Shown piece after piece: positions 53,389-64,000 of a DNA stretch of 64,000 nucleotides (positions within the stretch are counted from its first letter, which is position 1; every line of letters starts with the position of its first letter). Under the pieces are notes generated by a model, which worked only from the letters and a program-made list of their open reading frames with translations, did not search any database and was not told the origin of the DNA. Source of the stretch: Clusia tigrina (taxonomy: Eukaryota; Arthropoda; Insecta; Diptera; Clusiidae). The position numbers were made by a program, and so were the translations under genes. The stretch lies in the NCBI GenBank assembly GCA_920105625.2, contig OV050030.1, positions 165,701,860 to 165,765,859 on the forward strand. Reading direction: 5' to 3'.

Positions 53389-54049
53389 AAACCAACCAAC
53401 AAATAGCAAAAGATTGCTATTGCGACCAACCAACAGTATAGCAAAAGATTGCTATCGCGACGAAGAAGTTAAAACTCATCCATTGACCGGCTCGATACAT
53501 TTCTTTCGATAGAAAATCATTCAAGAACATACAACAATTCGAAACAATAATAAAAACATAACGATTTTTTCGAAAACATTAAAAAACAAACGTTGTGAGT
53601 TTCTAAAAAAATAATAATAAGAAATAATTCTTCAAATTGACGTCATGACGTGTCATTGACGCGTCATTAACATACAAAGTGAATTAAACAATTACAACGT
53701 GTCCTCAAAAAATTTAATAAGGATTAGAGAAAAAAAATAACAAATGACGGAGTGAATTCATTAAATTATATTCAAATAATTCTTCCAAATTGACCACAAA
53801 AGCAAAAGACGACACCGCCAGCAGTAAGCAAAGACGACACCACCAGCAATTAGCCGATCAATAACAACAAACAGTAGCGGACACAGACCCAAGTGAACCA
53901 GAAATTTTCGCAGCGCAAGCCTCCAACCTCCGCAGCAGTTGTACCAGTGAAAGTACCCAAACAGATTCGAAGCAGGAAACAGTCCAGACGCGAAATAAAA
54001 GCTAAGTAAACCTATAAGTTAAAATTAAGAATTACAAGGAGCCCTAATC
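53389..54049 (+). other. gypsy-C untranslated leader with two hairpins
   Basis: Between primer site and gag. Two direct repeats of TAGCAAAAGATTGCTATYGC (about 53404 and 53437) each fold into a 7-base-pair stem (ATAGCAA/TTGCTAT or close). Later part contains three repeats of AAGACGACACCRCCAGCA (53803-53855). No ORF. Confidence 0.55.
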
Positions 54050-55097
54050 ATGGAGGCAAATACTATAAAAATGTTTAACCTAGTTTTAAATTGCATCCGT
54101 CACATTCAAGAATTTGATGGAAAAAATATAAACCAGCTGCCTGATTTCATAGCACAGGTAGAAAATGTGTTACCAACTATCGAATTGTTTGACGATAATA
54201 ATAAAAGAATTCTCTTTGAATACGTTAAAACTAAATGCATAGGCGACACAAGACAAGTGCTTCATAGACACACAGCCCCACAAAATTGGGGAGAATTAAA
54301 AGAAATTTAAAAAAATAATTTTGGCGAAAAAGAAACAACTAATAATTTAATGGACAGACTAAAGACACTTAAAATGTACGGGACCATTGAACACTATCAC
54401 CAAATCATAATGAAGTTAATAAATAAACTACACAAAACACCAAAACATAATGAAGTTAATAAAGAAACTAACCCATAATGACGATATGTATACAACAGAA
54501 GAAATTAATAGAATCGCTTTTAAAGTTTTTCGAGAAAATCTACCCGAGCCAACAAAAACAATGATTTTTGGCAGAAACCCGGAAAATCTAGATGAGGCAT
54601 ACAAAATAATTATAGAGACGAGACAACAAAATTATACCCCATACGGACCAACAATACGAAATAACGCTACCCAGCAGAATTTCAGAACAAATTTTAGTGA
54701 CAACGCGAGAAACATACCCAATCATTACCAATATCCAAATACCCAAAACTGGAATCAGAATAGGCCACAGAGCAGGCAAAACTCGTATAACCAAAATATT
54801 AATAGGCCACAGAATAGTAGACAAAACCAAACCTATGACAACAGAAGAAACAATGAACGAAGAAGCGGCAACACTTATCAAAATAATGACATAAACTATA
54901 ATAATCATTTCAATGAACGACAATGCGACGAAACGACCAACCAAAGAAACAATTCGTACCAAACACGTAGGCAAAAACCAGAACAACATTCAACACAAAC
55001 AAAACAAACGTATCGTAGCAACGTCCCAGAACCAATGGACATCGGAAATACCTATATAAATTTTTGCGCGGACCAAGGAAACAACTTCCCTATATAG
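54050..55097 (+). pseudogene. gypsy-C gag
   Basis: ATG 54050 (MEANTIKMFNLVLNCIRHIQ), core KTKCIGDTRQVLHRHTAPQN followed by a stop at 54308-54310; the frame resumes after a short local duplication (54405-54470, ATAATGAAGTTAATAAA twice) into ENLPEPTKTMIFGRNPENLD, then a long Asn/Gln/Arg-rich nucleic-acid-binding tail to 55097. Errantivirus gags of this kind lack zinc knuckles. Two lesions. Confidence 0.9.
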
Positions 55098-58000
55098 TAA
55101 TAGAAACCCACATTAGGAAATTGTATTTCATTATTGACACGGGGGCGGAATTTAGTCTGATAAACGAGGGAATTTGCAACCCAAAATAAAAAACGAAAAT
55201 AAATACCAGGATAGCAGCAATGGGAAAAGAGCGCCAAGTGGGAACTCTATGTACAGTCCCAAGCTTTACGGTTTTTAAAGAGGAAAATTGCGTGTTTCAA
55301 TTTCTCGAATGTAATTTTAAGAGGATTCGATGGATTATTAGGAAATAACATATTGGATAAAATTAAGTGCAACATAGACTATCCGAGCAGGACGTTAAAA
55401 ACAAATAAGGTAGCACTCACCTTCTGCCTAAACAAAGATGAAGAAGTTTATGTAGATAGAAGTTTCAAAGAGAGTAACATAGAGATACTTACAAATACCA
55501 TTCAAAACATAGACACCATAAAAACGAACCATTGAAATGACGTTGACAGGGACAAACTAATAAAGACACTAAAAAAATACAAAAACGTATTCTATAATGA
55601 AAACGACAATTTCACATTTACGAGCAGGGTAAAACACAGGATACCAACACACAACGACATCCCAGTGTACTCGAAAACCTACAGATACCCTGAAGTACAT
55701 AAAGCAGAGATAGAAAAGCAAATAAAACAAATGCTGGAACAGGGCATAATCAGAGCATCTGCTAGTCCATACAACAGCCCTATTTGGATTGTTCCAAAGA
55801 AGCTAGACTCATCGAATGAACAAAAATTGCGCCTTGTGATCGACTACAGAAAGTTGAAAAGCATAAGCAAAGAAGATAGGTTCCCAATCCCCAATATAGA
55901 TGACTTATTTGACAAATTAGGGAGATGTCAATACTTTTCAACACTCGACTCAGCTAAAGGGTTCCACCAAATAGAAATGGACGATAGGGACGTTCACAAA
56001 ACAGCATTTTCCACGGCAAACGGACATTACGAGTTCTTACGAATGCCTTTCGGACTGCGTAATGCTCCCGCAACCTTTCAAAGAGTTATTAACGACGTTT
56101 TAAAGGAATATATAGGAAAAATTTGTATAGTTTATTTGGACGATATTATGATCTGGAATCACTAACAAAGATTTTAAACCGTTTAAAAGAGGCAAACCTA
56201 AAACTGCAGCTAAGCAAATGTGACTTCTTAAAACAAGAGACAGAATTTCTAGGACCCTTAATCACCAAAGACGAATCCAGGGAAAGTGGAAGCAATAGAT
56301 AAGATTCTACTTCCCAAGAATCAAAAAGAGATTAAATAATTTCTCGGAATCACGGGATATTATTTATAAAAGATTACTCCAAGATTGCCATATGATGAAA
56401 TATTTAAAGAAAAATATGAAAATAAACCTTAAAGACAACGAGTATACTGAAGCGTTTGAAAAATTGAAAAAACTACTTAAAACCGAACCAACTTTAACCC
56501 ACCCGACTTTGGGAAACCTTTCACTTGAACTACAGATGCCTGCACTTACGCATTAGGAGCAGTATTAGTACAAAATAACAAAGCTATATGTTACGCAAGC
56601 AGATCGATGAACGACCACGAAAAAAATTATAGTACCATAGAGAAGGAATTACTAGCTATCTTATGGGCCACGAAATATTTCCGCCCATATTTATTCGATA
56701 GAAAATTCACTATAAAAACAGACCATCGGCCGCTTGTTTGGATAAATAACTTAAAAGAATCCAACGCGAAGCTTCAGCGTTGGAAGATCAAATTGAACGA
56801 ATTCACTTTCAACATCGAATACAAAAAAGGGAAAGATAACGTATTAGCAGATGGTTTAAGCAGGATTAGCAATGATATAGAGATAAACTTAAACGAAGTA
56901 TTCAATGACACAAATACCATACACAGCGCAGAGACCGACAGTACGGACTTCATTAGAATAACAGAAAACGCAACCAACATATTTAAAAATCAATTGATCC
57001 TTAAAGAAGCCCAAAGACCATCAAACACAAAAACCATATTATACCAGAAAAAAATACGAAACGTAATATATGTGACTCCTGAGAGTAATATCCTAGAAGT
57101 AATGGAAACAAACTTACCCCAAAAAGGACTGATAGTAATTTACTGTCCAGATGATAAACTATTCTTACAATTTCAGGATCTGTACATAAAATTTTTCTCA
57201 AACAATCAAAATTTAAAAGCTATGAGATCAAACATACTACTCACGGATATAATAGATACTTTTGACACTAATCGAAGAAAAACATTTAGAAAATAACCAC
57301 AGAGGCATAAAGGAAATATTAGAAGAAATAAAGAGAACGCACTATTACCCAAAATTACAAGAGGAAATAAATAAATATATTAACAATTGTGACATCTGCA
57401 ATACAGTAAAATTTGACAGAAACCCAATTAAACACAGCTTAAATATATAAGAAAAACAACGAAATCGTACACTTCGATATTTGGTATCCACAGAGAGGAG
57501 TAATGTACCTTACAAGTATCGATAAATTAACAAAATACGCTACAGCCCACCAATTGAAAGATAGAACATGGGTATCCATAATAGACGCAATTAAACAAAG
57601 AATTCAATATTTGGGTAAACCAAAAACCTTGGTGACAGATAATGAACTAGATACAGCACCAATAAAACTGTTTTTAAAAGACAATAAAATCGACATACAC
57701 CTAACAACAACTTATAACAAAACAGGCAACGCAGACGTAGAGAGACTTCATTCAACACTAAACGAACATGTAAGACTTTTTAACGCCGACCCAAATAACA
57801 AAGAAGACTTGCAGGAAAAAGTTTTCAAAGCAATAATAGCTTACAACAATACGATACATTCTACAACAAATACCAGACCAATCGACCTGATAAATAACTT
57901 ATTGTCCGAACAAGACTTAAATAAATTCTCAGAAAGATTACATAAACAAAAAGAATGCAACATAAATTCCGCTAACAGGAATCGAATTAATGTAAAGGAT

Positions 58001-58177
58001 TTTGAAAATAACTATGTAAAAAATTATAGAGTTAGTAAAGCACAACCTAGATATAAAAAAATAAATAACTTTAAGAAAGAAGGGGACCACTTGATCTCGA
58101 TAGATAACAAATGGAAAAAAAATTATAAAACTCAAGTAAAACGGAAATTCAAATTTCAGGAACAAAATGATGACTAA
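55098..58177 (+). pseudogene. gypsy-C pol (protease, RT, RNase H, integrase)
   Basis: Protease FIIDTGAEFSLINEG at 55129-55173. RT 55665-56165 intact over VYSKTYRYPEVHKAEI, SPIWIVPKKLDSSNEQ, DYRKLKSISKEDRFPIPNID, MPFGLRNAPATFQRV and catalytic YLDDIM, then stops. RNase H from about 56520 with DACTYALGAVLVQN-type and DHRPLVWINNLKESNAKLQR. Integrase zinc region 57262-57450 (HRGIKEILEEIKRTHYYPK, CDICNTVKF), core 57470-57800 (Asp before YLTSIDKLTKYA, VTDNELDTAP, Glu in DVERLHSTLNEH), C-terminal end 58175-58177. At least five frameshifts or stops. Confidence 0.94.
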
Positions 58178-58267
58178 ATAATGATACTCCTAATGGCAGC
58201 AACAATGATCAACTCATTACTATAGATAAATCAAATAGAAAGTGAAACAGGATACGCAAAAATTCGA

Positions 58268-59650
58268 GTGACAGAAATACAGTTGGTTATCGAGACCACA
58301 ACAATACTTCACATAATACACCCTACAGAAATTATATCAATAATTAATAAAATAGAAAGCAATATAGAGAATAACCTAAATCAATTCAACATTAGAGACA
58401 GAGAGATGCTATACGGAGAAATAAAAACAATTAAAGCCAAAACTAATACGTTAATACCAACAGATAGTAATAGAAAACGAAGAGGCCTTCTTAATATAAT
58501 AGACACCTCATATAAATGGTTATTCGGCCTTATGGATAACGAGGACAGAGAAGAAATCCTAGGTTACCTAAAAGCAACAGACGAAAATAATCATAATATA
58601 ATAGAGACAGTCAATAAGCAAATCCACATAGATGAACACTTCAGGGAATCCATTAACATACTGAAGAAAACTATAGAAGATGACAGAACAAAGATATTAA
58701 ACGCATCCAAAGATTCAAAGGCAATAAACAGTAAAATAGTCAAACACATGTTGTACTCCGATCAAATGCTTAAACTTAAATATTTAGAGAACAGAGCCGA
58801 ACAACTGCAAGACAGTATAGCATCAGCCAAGCACAATATTTTACACCCTAGCATTTTGTCAACAGAAGAAATCCAAAAATTTAATATTGATTTTTATAAA
58901 TTAAAACATGCAGAATTGGGACTTCTTTCATATAAAGAAAACTCCCTAGTATTAGCAATTAAGTTACCCATAACTTATGTTAAAACAGACCTAACATTTT
59001 TTTGAAATAACAGAAGAAAAGAAATATGTAATTGTTATTAACAGTAAAATTTACGAATACAACAAACAAATAAATTTCAAGAACCTAAAAGAAAGTGAAA
59101 TCTGTACTTCCAACACTTGTAAACTAAGATATAATAATAAAACAACAATTGAAAAAATTAAAGACGATACACTACTTATAAAAACGCTTTCAATATAAGA
59201 ATAAAACAAAACTGTGATGATAGGGACATCAATATTGTAAATAATGTTTTGATAAACTTTTACAACTGCAAAATTGAAATTAGAAACAAGACATTTTCTA
59301 ATAAAAGAACTATTGTTAACGAAAGATATTCTTACCCAGAAGAAACAATCAATGATTTGAATTTTGAAAAACAAATAAATTTCTCCGAAATCCTTATTAC
59401 ACAAGGAGGAAACATTGATAAAATTAAAGCATTAGGATTTCAGAAAAATTTAAATTATGGCATAAGCACACTGACATTAATTCTAATTACATTAGGAATT
59501 CTCATAGCCTATATTATCTACAATAGAAATAAAACACAGAAAAATACAAATGTGAAAATAGAATTGACAGAACGACCTAACTCAACAGGGACTGTTGAAT
59601 CTGGGGTTGGTGGAGTAATGCATACTGCACACGGACCACTAGCTACTTGA
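58268..59650 (+). pseudogene. gypsy-C env-like gene, broken
   Basis: Frames 58268-59005 and, after frameshifts, 59249-59650. The first has a basic SNRKRRGLLN site that fits furin-type cleavage followed by a hydrophobic fusion-peptide-like stretch, then long heptad regions (NILKKTIEDDRTKILNASKD). The second ends with a hydrophobic segment (STLTLILITLGILIAYIIY) and a short cytoplasmic tail. Architecture of an F-type fusion glycoprotein as in insect errantiviruses. No signal peptide at the current start; the gene is inactivated and its frame runs into the 3' LTR. Confidence 0.85.
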
Positions 59651-59967
59651 CTTAGAATTTAAGTCCAAGCTCAATCTCACGATTTGTCACGTACGAGCGT
59701 GGCAACTCGATCGCTTGACTTGCCGCGCGCAATCCAAGAAGATCGAGCAAAGCACACACAAGTTCTATTTAGTTTACTAAGCAGTTCCCAGGCTGCAAGG
59801 AATTCTTACGAATTTACTCCACCCACACATCTTGTACTTTAGCTTCTAAGACATGTTGTATTTTAGTTTATAAGCAGCACTTTTGTATTTTAGTTTATAA
59901 GCAGCACTTTTGGGTAATCAAGTTTCAGTTTCGGAAAAGCATCCAACGACTACAACGACACTTTACT
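59614..59967 (+). repeat. gypsy-C 3' LTR
   Basis: 354 bases; preceded by a G-rich tract (CTGGGGTTGGTGG, 59601-59613) acting as polypurine tract. It has extra bases near the end (ACTACAACGACACTTTACT) compared with the 5' LTR. Confidence 0.95.
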
Positions 59968-59971
59968 ATAT

Positions 59972-61994
59972 CCGTGGATAGTGTTTCGTGCATTTATTGT
60001 CAGACATACAAACCGAAGTGGGATTGTAGTGTCCGCAAGGTCCATGAACCATATTGGTTTTCACCACTTCGTATAATTCTGGATCTATCTCTGGATCAGG
60101 AATTTCCGCAGAAATGATGTCATCAATTTGATCTAGTGTAATCTTGTCCACCATCCAAAGAAGAATGTGTGCGTGCGGTAAACCTCTTTTTTGCCACTCA
60201 ACAGAGTACATCCAGCATCTAACAGCAATATATATACGTTGCTGCACGATAAAGTCCATCAAATATCGTAGCTGTTGTTTGAAAACTCGTGCTGTGACAT
60301 CGTGACGATCGCTTGCTGATTGACCGCGATTCAATAATTCTGTTATCTGTGGGCATTTTGGATTGCAAGTGAATGTAACAAACAAATCCGGCCGTCCATA
60401 ATCCCGCACGTATGTGCCTTGGGCTGCCAATGTATGTTGATGGCAAAATCGTGAGTCGGCCAAGGTTTGTCACATCTTCATCGCTATTGACCGCATCTCG
60501 CAAGTGAATATACTCTTCAGATCGAAGCTTGGTCTGATTGAAGCGAATAAAATTGAGTCGTTCTGTCTCCATCGTCACGTACACATCAACTGCATACTGT
60601 TGAAATAATCGGCGATATCTCAAAAGATGGTTGTCAATTCCTTCGCGAATCATCAATCGATACGCGTAAAAGTTCATTGCACTGACCTTGTTATTTGTAT
60701 CGACACCTAAAAGTTAACAAAAAATGAAGTTACAATCAAGAGTGTTTGTTTTTCTTTTACTAACCATTGGCAGGATTGATCATGTTGTATCTCAAGTGAT
60801 ATCCATCTTCACCACGGCAGAACATAAGCGGATATTGTAGCGAGTCATACGATCGATGAATTTCACCGATTCGCTCTAATGTATCTCCAGTTCGACGTTT
60901 AATAACAATATCACGGGATTCTAAATTATCGCCAACAACAACAATTGATATTTCATCGGCCGTCGGTGCATTATATTGCCGTTCATGAGTGTCTGCTGGT
61001 CATTTGTCCGCTTTTATGACGATTCTGTGATCATCAGATGGCATCCTTTCGAACGAAGTTTTGAATAATCGAATTAGTTCGTTGTGTTCATGCAACATTT
61101 CTTGCAATTTCTCTTTTCGTCGCATTGAAAATTGCACAACGTCGATTCACTTCTTCATTTGAATCTCCAAGGAAATATATTTGGAAATATTTCTGATCTT
61201 GATCAGGATGCGGCAACAGCGATCCAGCAAGATGATAAATTTGCCCGTGAATCTGTATAGTTGCAGACAAATATGTTAATTTCTGTATTTTATTGGCGAG
61301 ATAATAAGTGTTAGATTGTTGGTGAAGTAACCTTGAATGTGGGATTGTAATTATGTTCATTCACAATTTCCCCACCAAACGACGTCATTTGAAAAGAATC
61401 GTTATACATCTTGGAATTTTGTAAAAAATGATTCGAATTTGGTGATTCACCGTAAAGCAACGACCGCAATGGCTCTGGTGGAGGAAGTAACTCTGGCAAT
61501 TTCACTTTTCCGCTTGCGCAACACAATCCGGCCGGTTCTTTTGCAAATTTCAGTGCATCGCAATGCGGGCAAACGACAGAAATCGAACCAAATCGAACTG
61601 ATGCTTGCGCACCGTATTCAATGTCCGGCTCATATCGAAAGGCTGCATGTTCGATATTCAAATTAGGAAATCGTTGTTGTTGCTGGCGTTGTCGGTGAGC
61701 AGCCAAACGTTATTCTCTTGCTTCATGAATTTCCTGAGCACGAACTTGTATTCTGCTCAATCGTTGTTGCTCATTGTAAGCTTCGTGAGCCTCTTGTGGT
61801 TGTCGCGCACGATGTTCAATCATTCCGATTCGAGCAGATTCCCTTGCATTAGCATTTTCCTCTTCCGTACGACGTGCTGTATAATTACGTTGGTCCGTTG
61901 TACGTCGGGAACGCCGACCGATATTAGCGCGACCTCTTTGTGGCATCGTAACAAATTTCAATCTGTAATTGATCACTTTGTATGAAACACACAT
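59972..61994 (-). pseudogene. Helitron 2 Rep, N-terminal half with HUH nuclease
   Basis: From about 61946 or 61994: basic N-terminus (MPQRGRANIGRRSRRTTDQR), zinc-finger region SVVCPHCDALKFAKEPAGLC (61503-61600), Rep N-domain, MNFYAYRLMIREGIDNHLLR (60677), and the nuclease: YGRPDLFVTFTCNPKCPQ and the HUH motif KRGLPHAHILLWMVD at about 60140-60190, ending CTKHYPRI at the gypsy-C boundary. A small deletion near 60450 removes about nine residues found in Helitron 1 (MHEYTQDAM) and shifts frame. Others lie near 60700, 61090 and 61330. Confidence 0.92.
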
Positions 61995-62779
61995 AAAGTT
62001 TTCACGGAATAATTTTCAATAATTTACCTTTTGAATATCCGAAATATAGAAAGCAAACGACCGAAATTGAACGATTCAAATAATTTACAAATCAGCTGAA
62101 GAAATAACTCAAATAAAATCCAATGGAAATGAGGTTAGGTATTCACCAACAAACGAAAATAATGAACTCACTTTTTTTGTTTGAAATGTCAATAATTTCA
62201 CTCAAAAACTGATGATATACAGATTTAAAATCAAATATTTCGTGATTGTAAATAATTTAACAATTTAATGTAATGAATTTAACTCGAGAAATCAATTAAA
62301 ATTTGGAAAAATCTCAGAAAGTCAATTTTCCGTGTCCGCACTGTTCGAATAAACAAATCAGAAAGAGCAAACAATATACGCAGCTGTCAAAATAAATAAG
62401 CGTCTACAGCTCAATCTGTTGAGTTATTGGAATATCAGTCAGTGCTTACAACACCAATATGAAACTAAATGTGAGATTAGGTTTTTCTAATTTTCGAATT
62501 TTCCAAATTTTCCGACTTTTCCGAATGTTTTGAGATCGATAGATTTGAAAGAAACAATTGGAAAAATAATTTGAAAGAAAAAAAATTTTGAATGGAAAAA
62601 AGTCCTTTTTGGAATTTTTTAATTTTCCGACTTTTCTTCAGGAAAGTATAAGGTTTTTTTAGTTCTAAAAATTCCCAGATCTACAACGAACAAACTCTGC
62701 AAATTCCATCAAGATTGGTCCAGCCGTTCTCGAGCCTTAGCGTTACTAGCAAACAAACATTCATTTTTATATATATAGA
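61995..62779 (-). other. Helitron 2 5' noncoding region
   Basis: No gene. A/T-rich with several TTTTCCGAMTTTTCC stretches (62490-62640). Its outermost 80 bases resemble those of Helitron 1. Confidence 0.55.
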
Positions 62780-63971
62780 TGATTGCAAAAGTGAATGTAC
62801 TTTCATATAATTTGCTATATAAATACTGAACTGAATCTGATAGCTCATTTTTGACATACTCGTATATAATAATACCCCGCTTAGTTCGTATGTTGTTACT
62901 ATTTTCGTTGCTGTCCAGTCGCAATTGGCTCAAAACGCCAATGTCAAAACGCCCAGGAATGTCATAAGATTCATAATCCATAGTCCAAGTCTCAACGAAA
63001 GACAATATATGCGACTTTAATATTAGTTTCTCATTTCGGACGTCGTCTATATGAGCATGTAAGCTTTGTATATTGTGGTACATTATTTGAAGGAATTGAT
63101 TCGTATTAAACATGAAATCGTGATGAGAAATTAATTTTTTTTCAGTTTGGAGTTTTTTAATCTCAATTTGGACGGAATCAATAGCGGAAGATGGTTTAGG
63201 AAGTGTGAATTTTCCGATTATATATAGTCCAGAAGCATTTGTAGCCCTACTGCAGACAACATAAAGAGCTGCACGGTTCATTTTGGTACGTGTATGGACA
63301 GCTACTTGGGTATAGGTTGCACCCTGACTTTTATGAATAGGTACCACAGGAAACTGTTTTCTACCTACATTAACTTGTTCGTTTTTCTTATACTGAAATG
63401 ACCTAACTATTTTATCTAAAGGAGTCCAGAAGGCTTCCTGATTATGTGATTTTTTCGCTCGTGCACTCGATCCAACTGATTTATCTACAAATTTTATCCA
63501 CAAAGTAGTTGGTTGTCGAACAGATTCATGCATTTCAAAATCAATTTGCATCAGTTGTCCAGTTGCACCATTGACCAAGCCATCACCAGTATTTACATTT
63601 ACAGTTACCATATACGAGTATTTTGCAGTTGTTTTTAAAATAAGAGTGTGGCAAAGTCCTTGGGTTTCAGAAGTTTTAAAATTTTTCACTGCCTCTAATA
63701 TTGTGTCCCTATTTCCTGTATTGAGACCTGTCGCTTTAACGATGTCAACTGCGTAGGAAATGAATTGTTCTGTTGGAATTTTATTTAGCTTCATGGTATT
63801 GTAATTGGTGGTTTCTTCGTTTGACCAGAAGAGATGAATACAGTCACCTGGAATATGTGTCGGAGAATTGACAGCACGTCTTTGTAAAAGAGAAATATCA
63901 TCAGTTGTCATCTGTCCTGCTGCCATGTTATTCAATGCTATAGCAAAAGCTTGGTCATCCCGTTGTCGCAT
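62780..63971 (-). pseudogene. Helentron helicase-endonuclease, truncated by Helitron 2
   Basis: Open minus-strand frame from 63971 (MRQRDDQAFAIALNNMAAGQ, already inside a Pif1-type helicase; upstream bases lie beyond the window). Helicase block FPVVPIHKSQGATYTQVAVH, then ALYVVCSRATNASGLYI. It is fused without a stop to an endonuclease/exonuclease/phosphatase domain starting LQIMYHNIQSLHAHIDDV, with the Glu in LSFVETWTM. At 62780 Helitron 2 begins; the original frame (TFTFAI) continues at 49615. The helicase-endonuclease fusion marks Helentron/Helitron2-type elements. The visible helicase is uninterrupted. Confidence 0.88.
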
Positions 63972-64000
63972 GATTTCTATGAGTTGAAAACATCTGAAAA

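Larger units (their letters stand above)
53030..59967 (+). mobile_element. gypsy-C, errantivirus-like element with both LTRs
   Basis: 6,938 bases with LTRs 53030-53377 and 59614-59967, each starting AGTMATGCATACTGC and ending CTTTACT, 4-base ATAT duplication, and primer site TGGCGACGAGG. Gene order gag, protease-RT-RNase H-integrase, env. The LTRs differ at roughly a dozen positions plus short indels, and all ORFs carry lesions, so it is an old complete insertion. It is a different family from gypsy-A and gypsy-B. Confidence 0.96.
49616..62779 (-). mobile_element. Helitron 2, containing RTE and gypsy-C insertions
   Basis: Minus-strand 5' end TCTATATATATAAAAATG at 62779, 3' end CTAG at 49616-49619, inserted between A and T of the Helentron gene. 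3' hairpin CGCAGG-GCAACG-CCTGCG at 49627-49644. Without its two insertions it is about 5.4 kb. Same family as Helitron 1 at protein level, but nucleotide divergence is large, so they are separate lineages. Confidence 0.93.

Noticed and set aside
54588..54989. Hydrophobic minus-strand frame of 133 residues
   Set aside because: Antisense to the Asn/Gln-rich gag tail of gypsy-C; hydrophobicity is a codon-complement effect.

Overview
The window is repeat-dense eukaryotic heterochromatin from an insect, most likely a fly (Diptera). I see no ordinary host gene. Nearly every base that can be explained belongs to a transposable element (TE), and most elements are broken and nested inside one another. 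The insect assignment rests on a nuclear copy of mitochondrial DNA (cox3-trnG-nad3-trnA-R-N-S1-E-F, fly-like residues, TGA read as Trp) and on the TE families present: errantivirus-like gypsy, jockey, mariner, copia, Helitron, Helentron and Polinton/Maverick. Genus is not resolvable from this sequence.

Layout. (1) 1-7795: an errantivirus-like retroelement (called gypsy-A) on the minus strand, with env/LTR debris, an inverted second copy of its integrase at 1-1155, and a dead mariner at 2897-4131. (2) 7796-29592: a 21.8-kb Polinton (Maverick) inserted in the gag of gypsy-A; the missing gag half resumes at 29593-30052. It carries remnants of protein-primed DNA polymerase B, adenain-like protease, a hydrophobic pX-like protein, a phospholipase-A2 protein, packaging ATPase, a conserved protein of unknown role, chromodomain integrase, minor and major capsid proteins, two tandem secreted-protein paralogues, and several small unknown proteins. 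It was itself hit by a mosaic mariner (in polB), a 5'-truncated non-LTR element (in the ATPase), a Tc1/mariner-related deletion derivative (in the capsid gene) and a Helitron (near its right end). (3) 30721-39491: a second errantivirus-like element (gypsy-B, minus strand) split by a nearly full-length jockey retrotransposon (32233-36917). (4) 40035-48655: a jockey fragment, a Polinton terminal repeat, an R1-like retrotransposon, and a NUMT split by a copia-type element whose right LTR holds a solo LTR with a strong heat-shock-element array; then a third Polinton terminal repeat with the first Polinton gene. (5) 49261-64000: a Helentron (helicase fused to an endonuclease domain, minus strand) interrupted in its endonuclease domain by a Helitron (49616-62779), which in turn holds an RTE fragment and a 6.9-kb errantivirus-like element with both LTRs (gypsy-C, 53030-59967).

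How it fits together. Target-site duplications or uninterrupted reading frames across the joints give a relative order of insertion: gypsy-A before Polinton before mariner, non-LTR, Tc1-like and Helitron; Helentron before Helitron before RTE and gypsy-C; NUMT before copia before solo LTR. Almost every gene has stops or frameshifts. The best-preserved coding units are jockey ORF1/ORF2, the Polinton PLA2, pX-like and protease genes, and small ORFs at the right end of the Polinton.

Most worth follow-up are the Polinton cargo (tandem secreted paralogues, an unassigned N-terminal gene present in two copies), an iterated GATAA/CAGCTG module with a shared TATA promoter in the Polinton termini, a heat-shock promoter in an LTR, a mariner carrying a retrotransposon RT fragment, and the Helitron/Helentron nest.
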